A stretch of DNA of 54,438 nt from Halobacterium noricense (lineage in GTDB: Archaea > Halobacteriota > Halobacteria > Halobacteriales > Halobacteriaceae). The stretch spans positions 1-54,438 of the forward strand of contig NZ_CP089470.1 in NCBI RefSeq assembly GCF_021233435.1, read 5' to 3'. The notes below the pieces were generated by a model. That model did no database searches and was not told where the DNA came from. It was given only the letters and a program-made list of their open reading frames with translations. The stretch's first letter is position 1, and every line of letters starts with the position of its first letter. The translations under genes were made by a program, and so were the position numbers. Shown piece after piece: positions 33,714 to 42,561 of the stretch.

Positions 33714-34628
33714 ATGCAGCACTCGGACGAGGAGCTCCTGACGGATCTCCACCAACTCGCCGACAAACTCGGCCACCCACCAACAAGCACAGACTACCGC
33801 GAACACGGGACGTACAGCCTCTCGGCGTACTACAACCACTTCGACTCATGGGACCAATCGCTGCAAGCAGCTGACCTCGAACCACCATCTCATCACGCGA
33901 AAATCCCCCACAACGACCTCATCCAAGAACTCACCCAGCTTGCTGACGAGCTTGGTGACTCCCCAACTGCGGCACAAATGGCCGAACAGGGCGCGTACTC
34001 GCCACAGACCTACCGGCAGCGCTTCGACTCCTGGACCAGTGCTCTCCGCGCCGCCAACCTCGATCCGACAACACACCCCAACAAAATCCCCGACGACGAT
34101 CTTCTCGACGAACTCACCCAGCTTGCTGACAAGCTTGGTGAGACCCCAACAGTCGCCCAAATGGCCGAACAGGGCGCGTACTCGACACATCCCTACCAGC
34201 AGCGCTTCGGCTCGTGGACCGGTGCTCTCGAAGAAGCTGGGTTTGAACGGCCGTTTAGCGCAACCTCGAAAATCCCTCGTAGCGATCTTCTCGACGAACT
34301 CAAGCGTGTCGGCGAAGCGGTTGCTGATCCACCGCCATCCAAAGCCGATATCGACGACCAGGGCGTATACGCGGCATCGACGTATGCACATCGGTTTGGC
34401 TCATGGGGGAACGCTCTTGAAGAAGCTGGCTTCGAGCCAACACCACCCACGTCCAAGATTCCACGCGACGAATTACTCACGGAACTCACCCGCGTTGCCG
34501 ACGAGATCGATGACCCGCCACCATCCCAGTCAGACATGACTGAACACGGCGCCTATTCGGTCTGGACGTACAAGAACCGATTTGGCTCATGGACGAATGC
34601 TCGCGAAGCCGCCGGCCTTGATGAGTAA
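33714..34628 (+). CDS. protein of five homing-endonuclease-associated repeats
   Basis: A 304-residue protein made of five tandem units of about 60 residues (near 1-60, 64-122, 123-182, 187-245, 246-303). Each has DLLDELTQLADKLG..PT, then AEQGAYS, Y..RFGSW and AL.AAG. This is the repeat found beside HNH homing endonucleases and in DNA-binding modules; no nuclease domain is present here. Probably a modular DNA-binding protein. Coding continues in the same frame after the TAA, with two more partial repeats. The start at 33714 follows a probable promoter at 33680-33700. Confidence 0.85.
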   Translation: MQHSDEELLTDLHQLADKLGHPPTSTDYREHGTYSLSAYYNHFDSWDQSLQAADLEPPSHHAKIPHNDLIQELTQLADELGDSPTAAQMAEQGAYSPQTYRQRFDSWTSALRAANLDPTTHPNKIPDDDLLDELTQLADKLGETPTVAQMAEQGAYSTHPYQQRFGSWTGALEEAGFERPFSATSKIPRSDLLDELKRVGEAVADPPPSKADIDDQGVYAASTYAHRFGSWGNALEEAGFEPTPPTSKIPRDELLTELTRVADEIDDPPPSQSDMTEHGAYSVWTYKNRFGSWTNAREAAGLDE

Positions 34629-34811
34629 TGCACGCGCGCACGAAGAGTAGCGACAAGCACGTACGAGAGTCGCTTCGACTCGTGGACAGACGCACTCGAA
34701 GCAGCAGGGCATAGTCCAAACACATACGCGACCCGGTTCGGATCATGGTCAAAGGCACTCCAAGAAGCATTCGAACACACTACTACTACTACCATCTTCC
34801 CGGGAAACTAG
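34629..34811 (+). pseudogene. in-frame repeat remnants beyond the stop
   Basis: The same frame, after the TAA at 34626-34628, reads STYESRFDSWTDALEAAGHS then TYATRFGSWSKALQEAFEH, two partial copies of the repeat, before a stop at 34809-34811. Loss of repeats or a nonsense mutation shortened the gene. Confidence 0.65.
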
Positions 34812-34832
34812 GACTGCAGCGCGCGTGTTGGT

Positions 34833-34874
34833 TTAACCAACACACTCCCATACTCATCCCAAATTGTTGGTTAA
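34833..34874. repeat. dispersed inverted repeat, copy 6 (with extra half-site)
   Basis: TTAACCAACA (34833-34842) and TGTTGGTTAA (34865-34874). Just before, GTGTTGGTT (34825-34833) forms a second, tight palindrome with AACCAACAC. The right arm contains the TAA stop of the reverse-strand gene that ends at 34871. Confidence 0.85.
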
Positions 34875-35260
34875 GGCTGAACGCGAGGGTGCTCAGCAAC
34901 TCGCGCTCGCCAGAACGCTGCTAGTCCGCTCCGTGTCGGCACGTACTGCTGTGCCGCACCTTTCGCGTCGAACTGGTGGAGATAACCGTAGTCGTTGAGA
35001 TCGCTGAGTGCGCGGTAAATCGTCTGCTGGCTCGAAGACTGTCCGAGCTGCTTCACGCGGCTAACGACGTCCATTCCGGTGGCGTCGTTGTCACTGTCTG
35101 CAAGTTGGATAACAGCGACGAATGTGTCACGCTGGACGGCTGTGAGCGACCGGAAGACGGGGATGATGGCCTGCGTGCCGACGGGGAAGCCCTCACGGCT
35201 GGGGCATTCCTGGTGGATGCCGACTGGCCGGTTGTGTTGATTGGATTCTTTTGAGTGCAT
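34871..35260 (-). CDS. winged-helix transcriptional regulator
   Basis: A 129-residue protein. Residues 35-115 form a winged helix: LTAVQRDTFVAVIQLADSDN, VVSRVKQLGQSSSQQTIYRA, LSDLNDYGYLHQFDAKGAAQ and a wing PTRSGLAAFW. It resembles haloarchaeal PadR/phage-type regulators. Its stop codon lies within the inverted repeat at 34833-34874. It may be expressed with the gene at 35275-35808 upstream. Confidence 0.7.
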   Translation of the reverse strand: MHSKESNQHNRPVGIHQECPSREGFPVGTQAIIPVFRSLTAVQRDTFVAVIQLADSDNDATGMDVVSRVKQLGQSSSQQTIYRALSDLNDYGYLHQFDAKGAAQQYVPTRSGLAAFWRARVAEHPRVQP

Positions 35261-35274
35261 CCTGAATTATCCTT

Positions 35275-35808
35275 TTAGTGAGCGTTCGGCGTGGTGTCGG
35301 GTTCGACCCAGACGTCGACCGCCTTGAGGCGGTGTTCGAAACTCTCCATCTCCACTCGAAGATCGTCTAGAAAGGCTTTGAGGTCGTCCGTCCACTCTTT
35401 GCCCTCGACTTGTCCATCGGCGAGCAGGGTGTTGAGTTCGGCGTCCCCGTTCTCGCGGAGGCGTTCGCAGAGAGCTTCGAGGTCGCCGTATTCGTCGATG
35501 AGTGCTGCGGCGAGAGTATCGTCGACACCGTCCGCGAGAGCGAGTAACGCTTCGTCCGTGTAGAAGGTTGCTTTGTCGCCTTTGCCTGCGATGACGCCAA
35601 GTCGGGTGTCGACGACTTCACGACCGGGTTTGGTGTGATGGTCTGCGAGCTCGTCGACGTCCTCGACGTCGTAGGCATCGAGGATCTGCTGGCGTGTCTC
35701 CTCGTTGTGGATGTTTAATTCGTAGACAACGTCTTGGGGGCCTTCGCGGTGGGTGGTTAGTCGGACGGGCGTTTCAGGACGGCTGCGGTTACGGGCATCT
35801 TCTGCCAT
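35275..35808 (-). CDS. hypothetical protein with HhH-like segment
   Basis: A 177-residue acidic protein. LALADGVDDTLAAALIDEYG then LEALCERL resembles a helix-hairpin-helix, which binds DNA non-specifically. The C-terminus is helical (DDLRVEMESFEHRLKAV). A TATA-like sequence ATATAT (35835-35840, read on the reverse strand) lies about 30 bases before the ATG. It is divergent from the gene at 35911. Function unknown. Confidence 0.62.
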   Translation of the reverse strand: MAEDARNRSRPETPVRLTTHREGPQDVVYELNIHNEETRQQILDAYDVEDVDELADHHTKPGREVVDTRLGVIAGKGDKATFYTDEALLALADGVDDTLAAALIDEYGDLEALCERLRENGDAELNTLLADGQVEGKEWTDDLKAFLDDLRVEMESFEHRLKAVDVWVEPDTTPNAH

Positions 35809-35910
35809 GTCCCTGTATAGTGTCTAACACCCCATATATTTTCCTGCATGATGTGAATTAGGTCCTGTATACTGGGAAAATTCTTGTATACGGGAAACAC
35901 CGGACAGTAT
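35809..35910. promoter_or_regulatory. divergent promoter with tandem operator-like repeats
   Basis: TGTATACTGGGAAA (35866-35879) and TGTATACGGGAAA (35885-35897) are direct repeats 19 bp apart, each containing the palindrome GTATAC. They sit between divergent genes and next to TATA-like sequences, so a shared regulator is likely. Confidence 0.55.
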
Positions 35911-36216
35911 ATGGGCATCCCTAGAGAATCCTCCGCTCATATGGACCGGCGGGCTCTACTGACCGACCGCGAACGCGAAGTCCTCAGTGGCGAGGTCGAC
36001 GACGTCGAAAACCCTGCAGAATACCGTAGCAAGATTCGTAGTCGCATCAAGAAGCGACTCAAGCGTCTCGAAGCCGACGTCGACCTACTCAACGAACACG
36101 AACCCGACCTCTCAGAAGACCTCTATGAACGCATCTGTGGAGATGAGCAGCGCCGACTCGCGAAAGTCGAACGTGAAATTGCAGACCTCCGTGAGGAAAT
36201 CCACGGCAACGAATAA
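35911..36216 (+). CDS. coiled-coil hypothetical protein
   Basis: A 101-residue protein from Met 35911; Met 35941 (MDRRALLTDREREVLSGEVD) is an equally plausible start. It is a long charged helix pair (YRSKIRSRIKKRLKRLEADV and LAKVEREIADLREEIHGN). Such small coiled-coil proteins are common on haloarchaeal plasmids and viruses. Function unknown. Confidence 0.65.
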   Translation: MGIPRESSAHMDRRALLTDREREVLSGEVDDVENPAEYRSKIRSRIKKRLKRLEADVDLLNEHEPDLSEDLYERICGDEQRRLAKVEREIADLREEIHGNE

Positions 36217-36283
36217 TGTGTGAGGCCCGTCAACCGCCTCGGGGTCAAACCCCTGTGAATTTCCAGCAGCGTAGCCACCGTGC

Positions 36284-37993
36284 TTACCAGATTCCTTCCC
36301 ACGGCGGCCAGATATCTAAGTCCAGCATCTTATCAGCCATATAGACGGGTATCCAAAGGATAAACGACGACAAGATCAACGAGAACAGCAGCCACATGTT
36401 CCCGCCGAACGACGACGGCGGATAGAATGCCGTCGTCGACGACGTATACGCGGGATTCCGCTTCCAGAACGGCGCCGGCTCGTAGCGCGCACTCAACCGC
36501 TTCTCCGTCCGTTCAATCGTCACAATCGCCGTCCCCGCTGCATTCGTCTCTACCGGCGTTCCCTCAACGACCACTCGGCTATCGTAGCCGGCTGTCATCA
36601 CCGGCTGCCCCGCCTCGTCAGTCAACTCAACACGAACTCGGAGCGTTGACGACGTCGAATTGATGACCTCCGAATCTAGCGACGTGCCCCGTGTTTCCAC
36701 GGTCGTATAGAACGCCGGGCTTAGCTCTCGCGACGTCCCTGCCACCAGGCCCCGGACTTCCACCTTATCGGGCGCGTAGTCCGTGTGGCGGACTGCAAGC
36801 TGCGAGGAGACGTTATATGACTGGTTCGCCACGTCGACGTTCACTGATGCCGGTAGCTTCGGAACGGTCCGCTGCTCGCCCTGCGTCTGCAGCAGCTCGC
36901 CTTCTGGCTGGCTGAACCCACTCTCGTTTGTTGTGAGCTCTGCCTGACTCGTCGATGGATACGCGTACACTTGCAACGGCTGAGCCGGCGAGGACACCGT
37001 CTCCGTCCCTTCTGGGTTCGTTTTCGTGAGTGAATCCCAGTCTGTCTCTCGCCCGCTGTAGAACCCCCACACGCCGTTTGCGGTATCGTTTCCGGGGAGC
37101 GAGAGTCCCGCCCACGGGTGGTTTTGCTTCGTGACAACTCCCATATCGTCGTTCGGATACTGGGTTACGTATCCCGTCGACAGCAAACTATACTGTTCGA
37201 CGAGTCGGGTGTCCTCGACCGTGACCGACTCGTCGATGTCTTCAGTCTCAGTCTCCCAGTGGCAGTTTTCGTTCCCGTCTTCATCCACGCTGCAAACCTC
37301 TGTCCTCGTGGTCTTGGTGACGTCAATCCTAATCTGGGCCTCAACACCAACCGAGTGGGGGCCGGACTGCAAGCCACTATAGTTGATCTGGACGGTCTGA
37401 CTCGGCGCCGTGGTTCCGATAGTTCGCGCCCCAGAGACCGCTCGAACCGACTCGATTTCCGCACTATTCAAATCATAGAAAACGCGAACGCTACCCGACG
37501 TATCATCTTCCGGGAGGTCGACACGGAAGTCTGTCGTCCCAAGAATCGACCCCTCACTCGGCACGTACAAGGGCTGACGGCTCTCACTCACAAACACGCG
37601 CGTACTCGGCTGCACCGCGAACAGGCGAGTATAGGCGTCCGTAATCCAGCCCCGTTCACTGGACGTCGTTTCTGTTCCCTCGGGGTATACCGACGTCTGC
37701 CGTCCTGTGTTGGGGAATTCTTCGAGGTCCTGCTGGTTCCACTGCTGTACCTCTCGGGGTGGCTCCGAGTACGAAATATCGGTGCCGTTCGCGAGCGCTC
37801 GGATCGCTGTCGCGTTCAACGACACGTTGGCGTCTTCGTCGTGCGACCAGAGGGGATAGAACTCGCTTGCGTTCAGCCCATGATCTGGTTCCTCTGGTGG
37901 GTCTGCTGCGACTGGCAGGACACCGACCGCAAGACAACTCCCTACAAGAACGGATACAACCAGAACGAACCGAATATGGCTACTTGTCGCCAT
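36284..37993 (-). CDS. exported, membrane-anchored T4SS-cluster protein
   Basis: A 569-residue protein. It has an N-terminal signal (residues about 8-30), a large extracellular beta-rich region with a Cys pair (TEVCSVDEDGNENCHWE) and many Asn-x-Ser/Thr sites, and a C-terminal transmembrane segment (MWLLFSLILSSFILWIPVYM) with a short cytoplasmic tail. Its start overlaps the virB4-like gene by 14 bp, so it is translated from the same message. It is probably the surface-exposed part of the transfer apparatus, such as an adhesin or outer ring. The role is inferred from the operon. Confidence 0.72.
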   Translation of the reverse strand: MATSSHIRFVLVVSVLVGSCLAVGVLPVAADPPEEPDHGLNASEFYPLWSHDEDANVSLNATAIRALANGTDISYSEPPREVQQWNQQDLEEFPNTGRQTSVYPEGTETTSSERGWITDAYTRLFAVQPSTRVFVSESRQPLYVPSEGSILGTTDFRVDLPEDDTSGSVRVFYDLNSAEIESVRAVSGARTIGTTAPSQTVQINYSGLQSGPHSVGVEAQIRIDVTKTTRTEVCSVDEDGNENCHWETETEDIDESVTVEDTRLVEQYSLLSTGYVTQYPNDDMGVVTKQNHPWAGLSLPGNDTANGVWGFYSGRETDWDSLTKTNPEGTETVSSPAQPLQVYAYPSTSQAELTTNESGFSQPEGELLQTQGEQRTVPKLPASVNVDVANQSYNVSSQLAVRHTDYAPDKVEVRGLVAGTSRELSPAFYTTVETRGTSLDSEVINSTSSTLRVRVELTDEAGQPVMTAGYDSRVVVEGTPVETNAAGTAIVTIERTEKRLSARYEPAPFWKRNPAYTSSTTAFYPPSSFGGNMWLLFSLILSSFILWIPVYMADKMLDLDIWPPWEGIW

Positions 37994-40526
37994 CCTCAGA
38001 CTGGTTCCTATTCCGGATGTTATCGAACAACCCGCTCAGCGACTCGTCCTCTTTACCGCTGCTATTGTCGTTGTTACCGTCTTCGCCGTCCTCTGAGCGG
38101 TCTAACGCCTCTGAGACTATTCGGTCAAGGTTTGGTCCGGACTGCCGGATTTCATCCTGGTCGACAATCACCTCGTCACCGCTCTCGCCGATACTCCGAA
38201 TTTCGGGAACCAGCTTCTCAGGCTTCACCTCGACTTCAATCTCGTCGCCGTACTTCTCAAGGAGTTGCTCACGAATCTCCTGCACCTCCTTAGGCACTAT
38301 CTCGTCGTCTTTCATCCCCGGAAGTGCGGCTCGAACATCCTCGTCCGGATCAAGGTCAACGACGGCCGCTTCTTTCGGGTTCGCGCTGATATGAACAGGG
38401 AACCAGCCCTCGTCAGCCACCCCAAACGCTGCCTCCGAGTACCCACGTTCCTCGTCACCGGGCGTGGCGGTCCGCACGAATTCGGCTTCCGTCTCGTTCA
38501 TCCCGACCTTTTGCGCGACCTCGTTGTCTAGGCCTTCCGTATGGAAGAAGAGCTTGTGGTCGCACTGGTCGGCAATCGCCTCTGCTTCGGAGTGCTGGAA
38601 GAACTCATCAACAGTCTGCGTAATGAACTGAATCGAGAGGTCGTAGTGCCGAGAGTGGCGGACCGCCTGCTCAAGGAACTCCAGTGCGGCTTTATCCCGC
38701 ATGATATACCGCGCTTCGTCTATCGCGAAAATAACCTGCTTGTCCGTCTGCTTCGCCCGCTCGTAGACCGCAGAGAACAAGAGGTTCATCATCAGGCCGA
38801 GGCCGCCGCGAGATTCCTGCTGCTGGAGATCCAACCACACGACGTCCTCGTCTTCGATATCGAAATCTGAGGATTCCCCGAGATTTGCGAGTGCGCCGCC
38901 CTCCAGGAACGGCTCCATCGCTAGCAGCAACTCAGCGGCGCGCTTCCGCTCCTTGTCGGTCACTTCCTCCGCTGCATCCAAGATATTCTCGATAGTCGCC
39001 TCGTCATCGATGATATCTTGGATGATAGAGTGTTCTTCGACGTCGGTCACCATCTCTAAAAGAATCGGGATGACGTCTTCGCGAATCGTCGGGGATTGCT
39101 GGCCGTGCGTCGCGGGTTCATCGAGATCAATCCCACGGTCAGCGTAAGCCGCCCGAAGCGCACGCTGAAGCGTCGTCCACTTCTCCCCCAGCTCCTCGCC
39201 GCGCATGTCGAAGAACGATTCGAAGAACGATTTCAGGTCCTTCATCTTCGCCGCTCCTGGATTCACCTGCGGGTTCGACTTCACGTCCTCCGGTGGCTCC
39301 TTGATCTCCAAGGGGTTCAACGCGAAATTCCCGCCAACGACGACTTGCTGGCCGTCCAGCGCGGCATTAAGGCCGGCGAACCCCCGGAGCGGGTCCAACA
39401 TAATAATAATTCTATCGTCGTCGTAGAGTTTGTGCCGGTTTAAGTGGAGTTTCGTGGAGAATGACTTACCGGCCCCGATGTTCCCGATGGTGAGCATGTT
39501 GTACCCGCGGTCGTGGCTGAAGCGGTCATAGATAATCGGGCTAGAATTTTCGGCGTGGATGCCGATTGGGATGCCCTCATCCTGAATCAGCGTCCCGCTA
39601 CTAAACGGTAACATCGCACCGACCGCCCCACCCATCATTGAGTGCTTCTTCTCGAGCTCGTCCTTTGCAATAGGCGACGTCGACCGCAGGGTTCGCTCTT
39701 GGTCTTTGGTCTTCAGAATCGGCCGGAGGCCGTTCTCTTGTAGTGTGTCCTCGAGTTGGTCGCTGACGCGATCCAGTTCCTCTTGGCTGTCTGCGGCGAC
39801 GGTGACGTACATCGAGACGTCGACGAACTCAGCGTTGGTGTCTCGAATTGCGTCCCGCATTCCCTGATAGTCCTGGAGTTTTCGGTCGACGTCGCGTGCT
39901 TCGATGGTCTGGCCGTCGTCAGCGAGGAGTTCGTATTCGGATTCCAGTTCTCGGATCCGCTCTTTTAGGTCTTCGAGCGCGTGCGGGGAATCAAGCGGGT
40001 CGATATGGAGGGTAATATCGAAATCGAGGCCGGGCTGGCTGAATAGGCCACGGAACTGGCCGTCTGAGACGCTATCCGGCCACCCATCGATGAAATATGA
40101 ACGCGTGTAGGCGTCACCAACGCGGAGGTGTTCGTGGTAGTTCTCGTCCTCGATGATGTGGCGTGGGGCTATCCCCGACAGTTGGCGTTCCTCCGAGTCG
40201 TCGACGACCTGCATCTCGCCATCACTGACGTCCTCGACCGTCTCCACCGAGAGATCGTCCTCCGTGCTCTCGTCGTCCGGCGACGTTTCCTCAGAAGCTT
40301 GGTGAGTCGGTTCTGCGTTTGGTTCACGGTCGTCGTCAGCGTTGGTGATTGCTGAGTCGTCGGTGAACGTCTGGTTGGATGACACCAGGCCGGCTTTCGT
40401 CGCGATGAATGCAACGAGCCCTAGCGCGATGATGAGACCGATTACGCCAGCAGCGAGGACAACTGGGCTGGCGGGGCCGATGATTGGGAGCGACACGGCG
40501 GCCGTAAATGCGGTATGACTGGTCAT
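37980..40526 (-). CDS. virB4: VirB4/TraC-family T4SS ATPase
   Basis: An 848-residue ATPase that powers pilus assembly or substrate transfer. One membrane segment (residues 18-45) precedes an acidic linker, then a VirB4 N-terminal domain (about 120-330), Walker A TIGNIGAGKSFS (about 346-357) and Walker B VIFAIDEARYI (about 615), with the RecA-like C-terminal core (AVRHSRHYDLSIQFITQTVD) and an acidic tail. The N-terminal membrane anchor is unusual for bacterial VirB4. It overlaps both neighbours: ATGA with the PrgI-like gene upstream, 14 bp downstream. All ATPase motifs look intact, in contrast to the truncated coupling protein. Confidence 0.9.
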   Translation of the reverse strand: MTSHTAFTAAVSLPIIGPASPVVLAAGVIGLIIALGLVAFIATKAGLVSSNQTFTDDSAITNADDDREPNAEPTHQASEETSPDDESTEDDLSVETVEDVSDGEMQVVDDSEERQLSGIAPRHIIEDENYHEHLRVGDAYTRSYFIDGWPDSVSDGQFRGLFSQPGLDFDITLHIDPLDSPHALEDLKERIRELESEYELLADDGQTIEARDVDRKLQDYQGMRDAIRDTNAEFVDVSMYVTVAADSQEELDRVSDQLEDTLQENGLRPILKTKDQERTLRSTSPIAKDELEKKHSMMGGAVGAMLPFSSGTLIQDEGIPIGIHAENSSPIIYDRFSHDRGYNMLTIGNIGAGKSFSTKLHLNRHKLYDDDRIIIMLDPLRGFAGLNAALDGQQVVVGGNFALNPLEIKEPPEDVKSNPQVNPGAAKMKDLKSFFESFFDMRGEELGEKWTTLQRALRAAYADRGIDLDEPATHGQQSPTIREDVIPILLEMVTDVEEHSIIQDIIDDEATIENILDAAEEVTDKERKRAAELLLAMEPFLEGGALANLGESSDFDIEDEDVVWLDLQQQESRGGLGLMMNLLFSAVYERAKQTDKQVIFAIDEARYIMRDKAALEFLEQAVRHSRHYDLSIQFITQTVDEFFQHSEAEAIADQCDHKLFFHTEGLDNEVAQKVGMNETEAEFVRTATPGDEERGYSEAAFGVADEGWFPVHISANPKEAAVVDLDPDEDVRAALPGMKDDEIVPKEVQEIREQLLEKYGDEIEVEVKPEKLVPEIRSIGESGDEVIVDQDEIRQSGPNLDRIVSEALDRSEDGEDGNNDNSSGKEDESLSGLFDNIRNRNQSEDGDK

Positions 40527-41629
40527 TAGTTCGTATTGGAGGTGGATGGCTGGTTGCGGGTGGTGATGCCGTTCGTCTCAAGCTGGTCCTGGAGGTCGAC
40601 GTCCTCGCGCTGGTAGGCGTGCGCGATCAGTTCCGCGTGCTCGACAGCGTCAACACGGGCTGCGTCGATATCTGTAATTTCGCGGAAATGCCCGCGGACC
40701 ATCGCGAGCCGGTCGTATAGCGTCTCTCGCTGGCGACCGCGTAGAACCGCCTTTGGCGCATCCTCTTCGTTGGAGCTGATGAACCGGCCGAATAGCGGCC
40801 ACTCAGCTAGTTGATCTGTGAAGCCGGTCGTCCGTCGCGACGACTCAACTTCCCCAGGGCGGACGGGAACGATGACGTAGAATTCCGTGACACGCGTTCC
40901 ACGGTTCGCGAGTTCTTCTGGATACCATGCGAGAAATTCGGTGAGTAAGTCGTTGAGGACAGGTTCGTCCTTGACGTCTTCGTCCGACCGGCGAGCGCGG
41001 TACGGCTGCAAGAACCCATCTGTATCGAAGTCCCGTGACGTCCGATAGATTTGGGTGGGGAAGTCCAGCGTGTTGATTGTGGAGCTAAGCTGGTTGACGG
41101 TCCGGCTCCAATCGTCGGGAGTTGACAGCGAGAGGTTCGCGGGTTCGATCTGGACAGCCCCAACGAGTGTGCTATCCGAAAGCTGGACGTATCCAGTATC
41201 GCTGCGCTGACTTGAACCGGGTTGGACGCGCTTGACGTCAAGAACGTCTTGTGTTCGTTGGTTCGTCGCCCAGACGGACTGCACCAGCGTCTGCTCGGCA
41301 TGGTCTTTCTGGGTGCGTTGGACGTGGTCATAGTGGGTGGTGAGGTGGTCGTATGCGGATTGGCGGAGGCGGTGGGATGCGTGGAGTTTCACCCACTCAG
41401 TCGGTTTGTAGTAGTCCGGTGTGGTGGCTAGGGCGATGAATGCGCTAAGGAGTAAGAGGCCGGCGAGGAAGACGCCCTGAAGGCGGAACGTTGGCGGCAC
41501 GAGAACGAATGTAAATAGGAGCGCTGTGACACCGGGTGCAAATAGGAACGCGTCGTTGAGCGTGTATCCCCGGAAGAGGGTCATCGAGTCGTCTGTTTGC
41601 TGTGGGATACGGCGTTGTGCGCGTTTCAT
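40526..41629 (-). CDS. PrgI/VirB3-like protein with VirB4-type N-domain
   Basis: A 367-residue protein. Two adjacent membrane helices (about 25-70: DAFLFAPGVTALLFTFVLVP and VFLAGLLLLSAFIALA) recall VirB3/PrgI. The rest is soluble and resembles the ferredoxin-like N-domain of VirB4 (VGAVQIEPANLSLSTPDDW, QIYRTSRDFDTDGFLQPYR, TEFYVIVPVRPGEVESSRR). It lies directly before virB4 with ATGA overlap. Probably the inner-membrane platform subunit. Confidence 0.7.
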   Translation of the reverse strand: MKRAQRRIPQQTDDSMTLFRGYTLNDAFLFAPGVTALLFTFVLVPPTFRLQGVFLAGLLLLSAFIALATTPDYYKPTEWVKLHASHRLRQSAYDHLTTHYDHVQRTQKDHAEQTLVQSVWATNQRTQDVLDVKRVQPGSSQRSDTGYVQLSDSTLVGAVQIEPANLSLSTPDDWSRTVNQLSSTINTLDFPTQIYRTSRDFDTDGFLQPYRARRSDEDVKDEPVLNDLLTEFLAWYPEELANRGTRVTEFYVIVPVRPGEVESSRRTTGFTDQLAEWPLFGRFISSNEEDAPKAVLRGRQRETLYDRLAMVRGHFREITDIDAARVDAVEHAELIAHAYQREDVDLQDQLETNGITTRNQPSTSNTN

Positions 41630-41919
41630 TCTGGCCCGGGAATGTCGGGGTCACGTTTGGGGGAGTCGATTTTGTCGACGAGGTCGTCAATTTCGGTGTG
41701 TTCCAGCAGTTCGTCCGTGTCCGTGCGTTCAAGCATGTGCTGGGCGACGAGCTTGGGGTTGTCTTCTATGATTTCGTCGATGGTCTCCAGGTAGCGCTTG
41801 CCAAATTCGACCATTTCGCGCCACCTCACGTTATGGTCCTCTTTGGCGTCGCGGATGGCATCGAGGCGGTTCGGATCGTGAAACTGCATGTGAACGTATT
41901 CGGGGTCAGTTTCGGACAT
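41626..41919 (-). CDS. small soluble T4SS-cluster protein
   Basis: A 97-residue acidic, helical protein starting MSETDPEYVHMQFHDPNRLD; longer upstream reading is not supported. It contains MVEFGKRYLETIDEIIEDNP. It overlaps the PrgI-like gene by 4 bp and follows the pilin-like gene by 26 bp, so it is part of the operon. Function unknown; perhaps a chaperone or cytoplasmic adaptor. Confidence 0.65.
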   Translation of the reverse strand: MSETDPEYVHMQFHDPNRLDAIRDAKEDHNVRWREMVEFGKRYLETIDEIIEDNPKLVAQHMLERTDTDELLEHTEIDDLVDKIDSPKRDPDIPGPE

Positions 41920-41945
41920 CGTAGTAGGAGATAGTAGGATGGTAG

Positions 41946-42347
41946 TTAGCAGGTGGACATGGGGCCCCACTGGGTGATGAGGTTGACAATCCCAGTGAGC
42001 ATACCGAGACCGAAGCCGTACATGAGCGAGCTCCGGATGTTCTCCTTGTACTCTTTCTTGTTCCCGGATTTGTTGGTGCCGGAAGCTTTCATCATGTTGT
42101 AGCCAGCGTTGGCTGTGCCGACGACTGGACCGGCGACGGTGAGCCACGTCGTTGCGTTTTGGGCGGTCGTGAGCAGGGGTCCGTCGCAGGATTGGGCGGC
42201 GGCGGGGCCGATGAAGAGGGTGAAGGTGAGTGCGGCGACCCAGAGTATCGTGAGTGGGCGTGTGGTGGTTTGGTGAGTGAGGTACGTGCGGAGGACGTGA
42301 AGTTTTGTTTTGAGGGTGGGTCCGCGGTTATGGTCGGATTCTGTCAT
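41946..42347 (-). CDS. VirB2-like pilin subunit
   Basis: A 133-residue protein. A long basic leader is followed by a signal helix (LTILWVAALTFTLFIGPAAA), cleavage expected after AQS, then two hydrophobic segments (TWLTVAGPVVGTANAGYNMM and SSLMYGFGLGMLTGIVNLI) separated by a basic loop (SGTNKSGNKKEYKEN). This is the VirB2/TrbC layout. It is the first gene of the virB3/virB4-like operon. Likely the pilus or channel subunit of the apparatus. Confidence 0.72.
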   Translation of the reverse strand: MTESDHNRGPTLKTKLHVLRTYLTHQTTTRPLTILWVAALTFTLFIGPAAAQSCDGPLLTTAQNATTWLTVAGPVVGTANAGYNMMKASGTNKSGNKKEYKENIRSSLMYGFGLGMLTGIVNLITQWGPMSTC

Positions 42348-42561
42348 GCGATAATCCAGGGCAGGCGTGTTTGTGGCTTATTTGTTTCGTCGTATTATCG
42401 CGTTGTATTTCTAGAATTTGAGAATGACTTATTGGCGTAATATAGTGAATCTAATATAGGGCGTCTAACGTACGTCGGACTACGCGGCCATGGATCGCCC
42501 TGTAGCCCTCCCCCAAAACCACGATGACGGCTTCCCCAAAAGACAGCTGAGACCTGTTTCT

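Noticed and set aside
37118-38293. 391-codon frame on the forward strand
   Set aside because: Antisense shadow of the virB4-like and surface-protein genes; the product is basic, with no domain.
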